DNA of 64,000 nt from Ilyomonas sp965247435. GTDB lineage: Bacteria; Bacteroidota; Bacteroidia; Chitinophagales; Chitinophagaceae. The stretch lies in NCBI GenBank assembly GCA_965247435.1, contig OZ252019.1, positions 2,728,001 to 2,792,000 of the forward strand, in the 5' to 3' direction. Numbering within the stretch: the first letter of the stretch is position 1; each line of letters opens with the position of its first letter. Below the pieces are notes generated by a model. That model was not told the DNA's origin. It worked only from the letters and a program-made list of their open reading frames with translations, and made no database searches. Below, piece by piece: positions 37,478 to 46,460 of the stretch. A program made the translations under genes and the position numbers.

Positions 37478-37780
37478 TATTTAGCAAGGCAAAAACTAAA
37501 GTTATGTTACTTCCATTAATACCCAAACAAAAAAGGCTGCCTAAGAAGACAGCCTTTATATAATATTAGTAATAAATACAAGGATACCGTTTCAGCTATT
37601 ACTGGCGCTTGATTAATTACTTGGGATAGATGTATAAATTATAGAGTTGCTATAATCAGGTGTTAACAGCGTAAGCCATACACATGCGAGTGTAAATATT
37701 TATTACATCAATGCAGTAGCAGTTGAATAATATAAATGAAAAGGCACAATAATTAGCAGATAACATGCAGTTATATCGGT
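37478..37780. other. Intergenic region after the IS
   Basis: About 300 bases with the second copy of the TATTTA target duplication at its left end and the terminator hairpin at 37530-37559. The rest is AT-rich and shows no gene or repeat. Before the IS insertion this region was joined to the upstream side of the delta-60 gene, so it may still hold that gene's original promoter, now 1.5 kb away. Confidence 0.45.
37530..37559 (-). terminator. Terminator downstream of the TPR gene
   Basis: GGCTGCCT and AGACAGCC form a stem with loop AAGA and A:T-rich flanks (AAAAAA on one side, TTTAT on the other). Read on the minus strand it ends in CCTTTTTTG, about 220 bases after the 37781 stop. Confidence 0.5.
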
Positions 37781-39778
37781 TTAACTTCCGCCTGCCGGCT
37801 TCTCAAAAACCACCGCCCCGCCTTTTGCAAACAGGCGCAACGCCAGCTCTGCGCCTACTCCATCGGTATCTTTAAAAATTAATTTTTCATCACTTACTAT
37901 TGTTTTTCCGTAAGCGCTCTTTACATTAATAACAGCTTCATATTTATCGCCCTTTTTAGTAAATGCTATACTGGCGTTTGCAGCATCATTTTGTGTATCG
38001 AAATCAATATTACAGTGCCGGAGGGCTTTTACTACTTTAGCCGTTGCGTCGTCCTCCACGCCCGAAATGTGCAATTGCACCGGCATTTCTATATTAGAAA
38101 AAGGCGCCAGTTGCGGGTAGGTTTCCAACAGTGTATTCCGGTACAGATTGTAATTGTCCTTTTCGCCCCGGCTGTCTTTATAGCCCCGCGACAAATCCTC
38201 GTATAACCGGCCTAAATACAGCTTTTCATTCGCTGTATCCAGCAGCGTGGTCTTTACGATGCCTTCGTACTCCTTCAATGCATCTTCCTCATCGCCGTCT
38301 GCTTCTTTAAACTGGGCGTTGAATAATTTAAAATAGCGCTGTATGTTTTGCCGGTTATCGGTGCGCTGGTAGTCCTCATATTTATTCCGGAAGTATTTAG
38401 GGCTAAAGTTTTTTAATAAGTACCAGGCTTCATCATACGTAGTGGTGGATTCGCCGCAGAATAAGTCATACACCAGCCTCGTGCGGTCCGGGTCGCCGGA
38501 CAGTTCATTCACAACGATATATTCGCCCATCAGCTTTTGTATTTTAAGCGATGCAATGGCAAATAATGCTGCCGGCGAAAACCACCAGCCGCTGTTTAAA
38601 AACTTAACCTGTGCAATCTGCCGGTCCAGCAACTCTACCTTAAGAAGGGAAATACTGAAATCGTATTGCGTTTGCGATAGCGTGGTGCCGATATGCAGCT
38701 CTTTAAAGCCGGCTGCTTTATCCAGCGCAAAGGCTGCGCTATCCAATTGTCCGTCGTACATATAACTGCGTGCAAGACCAATATTGTACCAGCCAAAGCC
38801 GGGCGTAGAGCCGGTTTGCCCGATAATCTGGTTGCACATGGAGATCGCTTTTTTGGTGTGCCCGCCGTAGATATACAGTTGCGGTAAATAGTAGAAAGGC
38901 TCCTGCAGAATACCCTGCTCGCCGGCATACATATCTTTGGAATAATACTCAATAGCATTGGCAAATTTCCCGATTTCACTTTGCATATTGCCATAGTTGT
39001 TCCAGGAGATAGCGCCGTTTTCTGCTAATTGCTGGTAATAATATTCGCTGCTGTCGTAGTTTTTATTATAAGAATGCAACAGTGCGAGGTAATGATAAAT
39101 CTGCAACCGGTTTTGATTGCTTTGCCCCGGCCCGAACCAGGCATCGTTCAGTTGCCGCGTATGTTCTATTTGTGCAAAACCTGCATAGCAGCTTTCAAAC
39201 GCTGCACGCTCGTTTTCAGCAACCGAATTTTTTAAAAAATTAAACTTAGCGCCTGTAAAAAAACGGTTTCGGTGATACTCCCACGCGCGCTGGAAAGAAA
39301 TGCCAAAGTAATCGCGCTGAAAATGATAGTGATCTATTTCGTTGAGCAAGGCCATCACCGAATCGGGCATTTCTATATTGTCATAGCATTTCTTCAGTGC
39401 ATTGGTTATTACAATCATATCCTGGTACCGCGCTACATTCTGAGAAAAATAGCTAATGGAAGAATAGATATTTCTAAGGGTCTGATCGAAATCTTTTTCC
39501 AACAAATCCAGCGATTTCCGCAGGGGAAGGATTGCATTTTTGTAGCCCAGGTAGTCGGCACTGCGGTCGTACTTATACATGCCTTCGTACATCCAGCCGA
39601 CATAATACGTACTGTCGAGCCGTAAAAATTCCCGGCTTCTCGGCAGGGCATCTTTATCAGTAAGATTAACACCAATCCGTTTGGCGTTAATTTCGTACCG
39701 GGCAGCGCTTTTATCCTCCTGTGCAGAAGCACAGCGATTAAAAATCAAGAATACACAAAGCGCAATAATGCGGTTCAT
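37781..39778 (-). CDS. Exported TPR-repeat protein
   Basis: The 665-residue product starts with a signal peptide (MNRIIALCVFLIFNRCASAQ). The body is a long alpha-solenoid with several TPR-like units: YYVGWMYEGMYKYDRSADYLG, GAISWNNYGNMQSEIGKFAN, FYYLPQLYIYGGHTKKAISM and FGWYNIGLARSYMYDGQLDS. The C-terminal 110 residues form a small beta domain (VQLHISGVEDDATAKVVKAL, YEAVINVKSAYGKTIVSDE). Its start codon overlaps the stop of the upstream 65-residue gene as TGATG, so the two are translationally coupled. No closer family was recognised. Confidence 0.8.
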   Translation of the reverse strand: MNRIIALCVFLIFNRCASAQEDKSAARYEINAKRIGVNLTDKDALPRSREFLRLDSTYYVGWMYEGMYKYDRSADYLGYKNAILPLRKSLDLLEKDFDQTLRNIYSSISYFSQNVARYQDMIVITNALKKCYDNIEMPDSVMALLNEIDHYHFQRDYFGISFQRAWEYHRNRFFTGAKFNFLKNSVAENERAAFESCYAGFAQIEHTRQLNDAWFGPGQSNQNRLQIYHYLALLHSYNKNYDSSEYYYQQLAENGAISWNNYGNMQSEIGKFANAIEYYSKDMYAGEQGILQEPFYYLPQLYIYGGHTKKAISMCNQIIGQTGSTPGFGWYNIGLARSYMYDGQLDSAAFALDKAAGFKELHIGTTLSQTQYDFSISLLKVELLDRQIAQVKFLNSGWWFSPAALFAIASLKIQKLMGEYIVVNELSGDPDRTRLVYDLFCGESTTTYDEAWYLLKNFSPKYFRNKYEDYQRTDNRQNIQRYFKLFNAQFKEADGDEEDALKEYEGIVKTTLLDTANEKLYLGRLYEDLSRGYKDSRGEKDNYNLYRNTLLETYPQLAPFSNIEMPVQLHISGVEDDATAKVVKALRHCNIDFDTQNDAANASIAFTKKGDKYEAVINVKSAYGKTIVSDEKLIFKDTDGVGAELALRLFAKGGAVVFEKPAGGS

Positions 39779-39975
39779 CAGCTTTTAGGCTCCTTTAATC
39801 GTTTAAGAATACTTTCATAGGTGTAATCATCAATTTCCTGCAGGATTTTTTCCCGGCGCACTTTCATGTTTCTAACTTCTTCTTCATTCAGAATCTGGAT
39901 TTTTTTATTAATTTCCATTTCCTTCAATTCCTGCAATGCTTCATCGCTTAGCAGGTTTACCATTAAATGTTCCAT
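39778..39975 (-). CDS. Small charged helical protein coupled to the TPR gene
   Basis: The 65-residue product from the ATG at 39975 (MEHLMVNLLSDEALQ) is rich in Glu and Lys and predicted to be entirely helical (IQILNEEEVRNMKVRREKI). It has no signal peptide. The stop TGA shares a base with the ATG of the TPR gene (TGATG), a clear sign of coupled translation. A longer in-frame start at 40029 is less likely because its extra residues are hydrophobic and unrelated. Function unknown. Confidence 0.6.
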   Translation of the reverse strand: MEHLMVNLLSDEALQELKEMEINKKIQILNEEEVRNMKVRREKILQEIDDYTYESILKRLKEPKS

Positions 39976-40360
39976 GTTGTTTAGTTTTAGGATTATCAGA
40001 TAGGATTGTTGAATTGAATGATAAAACAATTGGATTCACAAACACTAAACACGTCGTATTTCTTAATCTTTAAAAACTTCCCTGTACGGTTAATATTAAA
40101 CGAAACTGACGGATTAACCAGTTTGTACCTAATACGAATTTGAATTTCTCTTTGCGATGTTTCTATATTTGGATGTCCTTTAATTCACTTGATCTTAAAG
40201 CAGAAAACATTGCATGGGGAAATGTTTAGCAGCCTGAATATGTCGGGTCAAATTGTTTTTAAGGCATTAAGTCTGCAACAAATATCGTACAACAATTCGG
40301 GAAAATAGCACATTAAAAATTAAATGTTTTAAAGGTTTGCGCCGGTTAAATAATAAAATT
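39976..40360. other. Intergenic region upstream of the small coupled gene
   Basis: About 385 AT-rich bases after the MoxR gene in the direction of transcription. Presumably holds the promoter of the 39975 gene. No gene, RNA or repeat was recognised. Confidence 0.4.
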
Positions 40361-41359
40361 TTAATTATTTAACCGCAACTTGCTTAATCTGTTCATTTCT
40401 CTTTCCAGAATACTCCCTAAAACTTTTTGTTTGGCTTCTTTGCTGCGATAAATCAGGCGATGGTCCAGCACTGCAGCCGTTATCGTTTGCAGATCGTCTT
40501 CTGTTACGAAAGTGCGGCCGTTTACCAGGGCAAATGCCTTAAGACATTTGAGAAAAGTAATGCCGCTTCGGGTAGATGCCCCTAAGATTATATCAGCATT
40601 ACGCCTTGTATCCGTTACAATATTACGCACACCGGCAATGAGCTCTTCATGTATAAAAACCTTCTCCGCTTCATCCTGCAAAAATAGTATCTCGTCCATG
40701 CTTAATACCTGTTGTATGTACAGCAGGTTATTTTGAATGCCGAGATAATCTTTATAAATATTAAGTTCGGTGGCTTCATCCACATACCCAAAATAAATCT
40801 TGATAAAAAAGCGGTCTAACTGGGCTGCCGGCAATGGATAGGTGCCTTCCATCTCCACCGGATTCTGGGTGGCGATAGTAAAAAACAAACGCTCCAGCGG
40901 GTAGGTGATGTCGCCCATTGTTATCTGGTTTTCTGCCATGCACTCCAGCAGGGCCGATTGCACCTTGGGCGAAGCGCGGTTAATTTCATCGGCCAGTAAA
41001 ACATTGCAAAAGAGCGGACCCTTTTTAAAAATAAACTCTTTCTGCACATCATCAAATATATGCGAACCAATAAGGTCCATCGGCAGCAGGTCCGGTGTAA
41101 ATTGTATGCGTTTAAAATCTGCGCCACCGCCGCCACGCAGGCCGGAAATGCTCCTGGCTAAAGTTTTGGCCATTACGGTTTTGCCGGTGCCCGGATTATC
41201 TTCTATCAGGATATGTCCTTTGGCCAGCAGCGCGGTAAGGATAAACTGGATTTGCGTACGCTTGCCGCGTATAACCGTCTCTATACTATCGGTGAGCTTC
41301 TGAATATTACCTAATGCCTGCTCCATTTCTATATTGGGTTCTCTTGTTGCTGTTTCCAT
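40361..41359 (-). CDS. MoxR-family AAA+ ATPase
   Basis: The 332-residue AAA+ ATPase has Walker A EDNPGTGKTVMAKTL (about residue 55), Walker B VLLADEINRASPKVQSALL, sensor motif FFTIATQNPVEMEGTYPLP with the arginine finger region AQLDRFF, and a C-terminal lid domain (GASTRSGITFLKCLKAFA). MoxR proteins act as chaperones, usually with von Willebrand or DUF58 partners. It is the last gene of an operon with the transglutaminase-like and DUF58 genes, nine bases from the former. Confidence 0.95.
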   Translation of the reverse strand: METATREPNIEMEQALGNIQKLTDSIETVIRGKRTQIQFILTALLAKGHILIEDNPGTGKTVMAKTLARSISGLRGGGGADFKRIQFTPDLLPMDLIGSHIFDDVQKEFIFKKGPLFCNVLLADEINRASPKVQSALLECMAENQITMGDITYPLERLFFTIATQNPVEMEGTYPLPAAQLDRFFIKIYFGYVDEATELNIYKDYLGIQNNLLYIQQVLSMDEILFLQDEAEKVFIHEELIAGVRNIVTDTRRNADIILGASTRSGITFLKCLKAFALVNGRTFVTEDDLQTITAAVLDHRLIYRSKEAKQKVLGSILEREMNRLSKLRLNN

Positions 41360-41368
41360 ACTTGTTGA

Positions 41369-43984
41369 CTATTTAGGTTGAGAAAAATATCCGACCGTAT
41401 TGTAAATGTTTAAAAACCTGTTGAACCTTATTTTAAAGGGAACACTTTGGTTAACCCGGCTGGTAAAACTTTCATAAAAGCTATTTATTGTTTCTTCCTC
41501 TTTCGGCGAAAGTAGAGCCTTGCTGTATTTCACTTTCTGATAAACAGCACTGAAAGCAGAAAAATTAGTTCCAAACTGTTCATCTGTTTGCAGTGCATAC
41601 TGCTGTGGCCCCTGCATAGCGCGGCTGTATCCCAACTGGTGCAGATAATAATTTGCCGCACGGTATTTATTATAAGCCGAGAGACGGGCATTAGCATTGC
41701 CCTTTGCACGGTTATTAAAATATACCCACACAAAATAAGGCAACGAGAATAAAAGGAGTATAAAGCCGCCGGCCGCACCCAATGCAATCCAGGCCGTTTT
41801 TATCCAGTCAACAGGCTTATCTGCGGAACGCTGCTCTTTTTTCTTTTGCTGTTTGGCGTCTTCTTTTTCTATAATTTTTATTTCATCAACCGGTACAGGG
41901 CTTGGCATTTTTTTAAAGATAGACAGCACACTGTCTTTTTCCGCAGGGTTAATATTTTTTAGCACTTCGGCATAAGAAGCGGCCGTAATGTGCATCCCTT
42001 TTTTTAGCGCACTCAGGGGCACCGCGGCAGTGTCGGCCGTTATGGTTGCCAGTCTTGCGTCTGTAGTTAAATCTATGGCTTGCCGCGTAGTGTAATTTTT
42101 ATCGTGGTACAAGAGGTTATTTACTTTCATACGCACTATTTTGCCAACGGTATCCACGCTTGTTACCTCACCGTCGGCCACCAGATATACCTGCTGCATA
42201 TCCAGCGGCGGTGTCTGGTCTGGCTGCGAGGCCTGCTGCGTATTTACATCTGGTATGGTAGTATCAAAGTCCATCCAGCCGTAGCCGGGGAAATAAACCT
42301 GCACCCATGCATGTGCCTGGTCTTCGTAAAACCAATACCAGCCCGGGTTTTTACTGCTTCGGTCAATGGTTAAAAATCCGGCCGCCAGCCTTGATGGAAT
42401 GCCCAGCGCCCGCAGCATAAATAAGGTGGCGCCGGCATAGTATGCGCAGTAGCCTTTCCGGTTTTCAAATAAAAAATAAGAAAGCTTATTGGCACTGGGA
42501 ATTCCCGGAATACCGGGGTTATCAGAGTATTTAAACAGCGGCTGGCCAAAATCATCTTTACTTAAAAAATAACTACGCAAAGCCAGCATTTTATCTATTG
42601 GCGTTTTAGCATTAACAGTCAGTTGCCGGGCCAGCGAGGTGATCCTCTTATACTCCTCGTTGCGTGGCATAAAAGTGTAATAGTCTAAAAACTTTTTATC
42701 CAGCCCTTTATAATCTGTAATGTGCCGCAACAAACTAAACCGCTGCTCCTGGAAAGCTTCAAGCGAACGGTTGCCGGCAGGATTGTAAATAAAGTAAGCG
42801 CTGTTTAATTCGCTTACCCACATCTTGGCGCGGTAAGCGCTCATATACTGCTGTTTGTATTCTTTAGGCACACCAATTGGCTGGCAGGAAAACGCGGTGG
42901 AGGGCGCTAAATATTCATCGGGAGAAAGCGCTACTTTATAGACATCTGCATTTACTACTTTCCGGTTAAGAGTGGCATGTGTGTTCTTAATAACACCGGA
43001 ATCGGTTTTGGAGAAATACAACGGAATTTTAGAGGGATCAGGTTTGAACAAATCGTTGGATGGCATGTGCGCCGTATCCATTTCAAATGTTTGCGTAAGC
43101 GTATCAAACTTTGTGTAATAATACGCGGTAAAATATAAAGGATTGGGCGTAACGCCGTCGGATAAAAAATTATCCAGCTTTGCTACAAACACCAGTCGCT
43201 TTCCTTTGCTTAAAGCACCGGTAAGCCGCGTCTGGTCTTTATTATTAACCGAGCCGTCTTTGTTCTGCTTCGTCATGCTTTCGCTATTGCCCTTTTTATT
43301 GTAATCGGGCTGCATGCCGCCCCATTCTTTTTCAATAGCCGCAAAGTCTTTTTTGAAGTAGGTGAATGTGCCGGCAAGCATCAACGCCAGCACCAATGCG
43401 AAACCCAGCATCCGCTTACCTATAAACAGGCCGAAGCCGGTCTCATCTTCGTTCATATTCCGGATAAGCTCGGCGGTATAAATAATATATACAGCATAAG
43501 CAAGCACCGGCGCAAAAGCGCTAATTAAAGCATTGGCATTTATCGTTGCCGTTTTACTTACAATCAATACCTGCAGCACAAGCAACAGTACGCTCCATAA
43601 AACGGTAAACCATCTTGCCCTGCTGAAACCATAACCAACCATCCACGCAGCGCAAAATAAAAAGCAGAAAATATAAAATTGTATAGTAACTAAAAAACCA
43701 AATTCGCTGACGACGATAATGCCCAAAACCTTATACGCCACAAAGCACAATGCAGCCAGCACCGCAGCCGTGGTAATGAACCGGAACCGATAAGCATAAA
43801 AAACAGTAGATACCGCCAACCCGGCAAAAAAGTAACTTCCCTGCAACAGCCACCCGTTTTGCAGGATAGCAAAAAAACGGTTTGCATCCCATAGCACATA
43901 ATAAATGAGGGCTGCAGTTGGCAGTACCAGCAACAGCATTTGTGCAAGTACTTTTTTATAGCTATGTATTCTTCCGATTCTCAT
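41369..43984 (-). CDS. Membrane transglutaminase-like protein (TgpA-like)
   Basis: The 871-residue protein has about six transmembrane helices at the N-terminus (residues 14-215), then a large periplasmic part. This carries a transglutaminase-like domain with catalytic Cys513 (RKGYCAYYAGATLFM), His in QAHAWVQVYFPGYGW and Asp in MDFDTTIPD. Another membrane helix (WIALGAAGGFILLLFSLPYF) and a cytosolic C-terminal DUF4129-like tail follow. This is the TgpA/DUF3488 architecture that accompanies MoxR and DUF58 in many bacteria; the substrate is unknown. Confidence 0.92.
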   Translation of the reverse strand: MRIGRIHSYKKVLAQMLLLVLPTAALIYYVLWDANRFFAILQNGWLLQGSYFFAGLAVSTVFYAYRFRFITTAAVLAALCFVAYKVLGIIVVSEFGFLVTIQFYIFCFLFCAAWMVGYGFSRARWFTVLWSVLLLVLQVLIVSKTATINANALISAFAPVLAYAVYIIYTAELIRNMNEDETGFGLFIGKRMLGFALVLALMLAGTFTYFKKDFAAIEKEWGGMQPDYNKKGNSESMTKQNKDGSVNNKDQTRLTGALSKGKRLVFVAKLDNFLSDGVTPNPLYFTAYYYTKFDTLTQTFEMDTAHMPSNDLFKPDPSKIPLYFSKTDSGVIKNTHATLNRKVVNADVYKVALSPDEYLAPSTAFSCQPIGVPKEYKQQYMSAYRAKMWVSELNSAYFIYNPAGNRSLEAFQEQRFSLLRHITDYKGLDKKFLDYYTFMPRNEEYKRITSLARQLTVNAKTPIDKMLALRSYFLSKDDFGQPLFKYSDNPGIPGIPSANKLSYFLFENRKGYCAYYAGATLFMLRALGIPSRLAAGFLTIDRSSKNPGWYWFYEDQAHAWVQVYFPGYGWMDFDTTIPDVNTQQASQPDQTPPLDMQQVYLVADGEVTSVDTVGKIVRMKVNNLLYHDKNYTTRQAIDLTTDARLATITADTAAVPLSALKKGMHITAASYAEVLKNINPAEKDSVLSIFKKMPSPVPVDEIKIIEKEDAKQQKKKEQRSADKPVDWIKTAWIALGAAGGFILLLFSLPYFVWVYFNNRAKGNANARLSAYNKYRAANYYLHQLGYSRAMQGPQQYALQTDEQFGTNFSAFSAVYQKVKYSKALLSPKEEETINSFYESFTSRVNQSVPFKIRFNRFLNIYNTVGYFSQPK

Positions 43985-44041
43985 GTACCACTTCTCCGGT
44001 TATAGGTAATCTTATATGCAAATAATATTGTTGCCGCGGCT

Positions 44042-45403
44042 TTACACCTGTACAGCTTTACTGTGCTTTGCCATTATCTCCCGTAAACGTTTTTCGTTCT
44101 CCGTTATTTTAGCGCGCGCCATAGACAAGCTCCATTTTCTCTTATACTCGTTCACTGCATTACTTTCGTTCTGAACAAAAATCCATTGCAGCCAGTCGCC
44201 GGCGCCTAAACTATCGAAGCTGCGGGTAAGCTGCACAAAAACAAATGAAATCTCGTTGCCATATTTTTCCACCATTTGGCCAACCTGCTCCGGATCGCTT
44301 AACGAAGATACCATCACCATCGCCGCATCTTTGGTCTGAACATACTGTTTCAAATCTTTGCTTGCCTGCCATTTGCTTGTACTGATGCCGTATTTTACCC
44401 CTTGTTGTATATCGCCGGTATTTACGGCCGCAATTGGCTGGTCCGGTATATAACGTACGTCAAAACCTTCCTTTACCAACTGGCGGTAAACATTCCAGAT
44501 TTTGCTCTTATAATAATTTAAAAAAGGAATATCAATGATGTCGTTCTGCGGCATACCGGCAGCATAAAAAGAAGCATACAGGTAGATATGAGAAGCGTAT
44601 GGATCAAGCACTTCGGGAATGCGGACAACGAGGTCTTTATTCTTAGCGTAAATTTTCCATACAATGCGCCGCACATCATCATTGCCTTCAAAATTCTTAT
44701 AATTAACATACTCTCCTTCCACCCGCTTCAGCTCTTCGATACGGGTGCTGGTATCTTCCGTTTTACGTGGCATCGCCTGTATTATTTTCTCGTCCGCATC
44801 CTGTGGCTGCGTGTAAAAGCGGTTGCTGGCGGCAACCGGCAAAGCCAGCGAAAAGAACTGGAAAAAGTCTTCAAAATAAATCACGGCTTTTTCTATACGG
44901 TATTCTTTTATCGCAGGCAGGTTCCAGTGATAATTGCCGTCAATACTTGTACTGATCAGCTTTTTCTGGCGCTGCTCTACGAGCGAAAATTTTTTGGAGT
45001 AATGCAATTCATCATATTGCAGTCTTATTTTAACAAACCCCAATAGCGGTTTTATAACAGGATGAATATGCAGTTGTATCGTTTGCCTTTGCGCTCCATT
45101 TGTTCGATGCAACGGCTGCGTAGCAACACTAAAATTAATGGCGTTCTTTCTTTTCTTCCATAAAAAAAAGATAAAAGAAATCAGCACAGAAAGTAAAGAA
45201 ACAGAAAGTATAACACAGATAAAAAAAGCTGCAATGCTAAGCAGCAGCGGAAATATATCGGCATAAGCTGTGTCGGGAAGCTTAGGACGGCTGCTAAGCC
45301 ACTTATAGCCTAAAAGGCAGCAGGTTGCAAACACTGCGAAATACCAGGTAAAGGGAAGATAGAAGGTGATATTGTTCTGTAAGCCTTTCAGTTGCCTGCT
45401 CAT
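44042..45403 (-). CDS. DUF58-domain membrane protein
   Basis: From the ATG at 45403 (MSRQLKGLQNNITFY) the product has 453 residues, with two N-terminal membrane helices (about 15-40 and 55-85). A DUF58 domain follows, carrying GEYVNYKNFEGNDDVRRIVW and KNKDLVVRIPEVLDPY, which forms a von Willebrand A-like fold. It is the first gene of the DUF58-TgpA-MoxR operon (58 bases to the next gene). An alternative start at 45499 would overlap the ATG of the divergent methyltransferase gene (shared CATG) and was judged less likely. Confidence 0.9.
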   Translation of the reverse strand: MSRQLKGLQNNITFYLPFTWYFAVFATCCLLGYKWLSSRPKLPDTAYADIFPLLLSIAAFFICVILSVSLLSVLISFIFFLWKKRKNAINFSVATQPLHRTNGAQRQTIQLHIHPVIKPLLGFVKIRLQYDELHYSKKFSLVEQRQKKLISTSIDGNYHWNLPAIKEYRIEKAVIYFEDFFQFFSLALPVAASNRFYTQPQDADEKIIQAMPRKTEDTSTRIEELKRVEGEYVNYKNFEGNDDVRRIVWKIYAKNKDLVVRIPEVLDPYASHIYLYASFYAAGMPQNDIIDIPFLNYYKSKIWNVYRQLVKEGFDVRYIPDQPIAAVNTGDIQQGVKYGISTSKWQASKDLKQYVQTKDAAMVMVSSLSDPEQVGQMVEKYGNEISFVFVQLTRSFDSLGAGDWLQWIFVQNESNAVNEYKRKWSLSMARAKITENEKRLREIMAKHSKAVQV

Positions 45404-45497
45404 GGTGCGGAAAGATAAGAGAAAGAAAGCGAAAAGAATGCAAAAGTTGGTACTGTATGCTATCGTATTTCGTTCAAACTTTACTTTCTTTGCCGCC

Positions 45498-46403
45498 ATG
45501 CCCGAAACGATTATTTATACTTCCTGCCCCGTATGCAAAAGCACGCTTATACAGCCGGTCCTGCAGGTAAAAGATAATACCGTGAGCAAGCAATTGTTTA
45601 ACATCTGGCAATGCAGCAACTGTACCCTTCGGTTTACACAGGCAGTACCGTCACCAGGCTGTATCAACGACTATTACCGGTCTCCCCATTACATTTCTCA
45701 TTCCGATACCAAAGCAGGCTTTATCAACAGGCTCTATCATGCCATAAGAAAATTCACCCTGACTAAAAAGTATGAGCTTGTGCAAAAAGTAAGCGGTTTG
45801 CATACAGGACGCCTGCTGGACGTAGGTGCAGGTACCGGCGCTTTTGCAAGCATCATGCAGCGGGGCGGCTGGGAAGTAACGGGCCTCGAGCCGGATGATA
45901 CGGCAAGGCAAAACGCTATCCAAAAATATGGTCTGGACTTCCAGCTTCCGGAGGCGCTTTACGGGCTGGAGCCGCAGCGTTTTGATGTGGTTACCATGTG
46001 GCATGTGCTGGAGCATGTGCATGAGCTGCACGCTTACCTGCAGCACTGCGAACGCATTTTGAAAACAACCGGTACGCTACTGATTGCTGTGCCTAATTAT
46101 ACCAGCCTTGATGCCGGCATCTATAGAGAATACTGGGCTGCTTATGATGTGCCACGTCATCTTTATCATTTTTCGCCGGAGAGCATGCAAAATCTGTTGC
46201 AGCAGCACGGCTTTACCATTACTCAATATATACCCATGCTGTTCGACAGCTTTTATATCAGTATGCTGAGTGAACAATATAAAACCGGCCGGAGCGGCCT
46301 GCTGCGTGCGTTTTTTAATGGCTTACGTTCCAATATCAACGCGGGGAGAAATGCAGCCAAGTACAGCTCCGTTATTTATGTGGTAAAGAAACCAAAAAGC
46401 TAA
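45498..46403 (+). CDS. Class I SAM methyltransferase with N-terminal zinc ribbon
   Basis: The 301-residue product starts MPETIIYTSCPVC and carries a four-Cys zinc ribbon (CPVC ... CSNC, residues 10-42). A Methyltransf_11/23-type domain follows, with motif I GRLLDVGAGTGAFASIMQ, WEVTGLEPDD, FDVVTMWHVLEHVHE and LIAVPNY. The arrangement resembles methyltransferases of surface-polysaccharide or small-molecule modification; the substrate is unknown. The sequence TTTCTTTG five bases before the ATG is close to the -7 consensus (one mismatch). Confidence 0.88.
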   Translation: MPETIIYTSCPVCKSTLIQPVLQVKDNTVSKQLFNIWQCSNCTLRFTQAVPSPGCINDYYRSPHYISHSDTKAGFINRLYHAIRKFTLTKKYELVQKVSGLHTGRLLDVGAGTGAFASIMQRGGWEVTGLEPDDTARQNAIQKYGLDFQLPEALYGLEPQRFDVVTMWHVLEHVHELHAYLQHCERILKTTGTLLIAVPNYTSLDAGIYREYWAAYDVPRHLYHFSPESMQNLLQQHGFTITQYIPMLFDSFYISMLSEQYKTGRSGLLRAFFNGLRSNINAGRNAAKYSSVIYVVKKPKS

Positions 46404-46445
46404 GCTGCATAATAATACGGCGTCATAAGAATAATCGCTGTATAG

Positions 46446-46453
46446 TATCTTTG
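46446..46453 (+). promoter_or_regulatory. -7 promoter element before mtaB
   Basis: TATCTTTG matches TAnnTTTG exactly and lies seven bases before the mtaB ATG. No TTG is seen 19-21 bases upstream. Confidence 0.5.
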
Positions 46454-46460
46454 CCCGCTT

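Noticed and set aside
37530..37559. Solo end of an IS1182-type element
   Set aside because: The hairpin resembles the IS1182 right end (AAAAAAGCTGCCTA ... AGACAGCC), but only about 25 bases match, and it is explained equally well as the terminator of the TPR gene.
45404..45499. Longer DUF58 start at 45499 (MAAKKVKF)
   Set aside because: It would share its ATG with the divergent methyltransferase start and adds an extra hydrophobic stretch; the ATG at 45403 gives the usual two-helix start.
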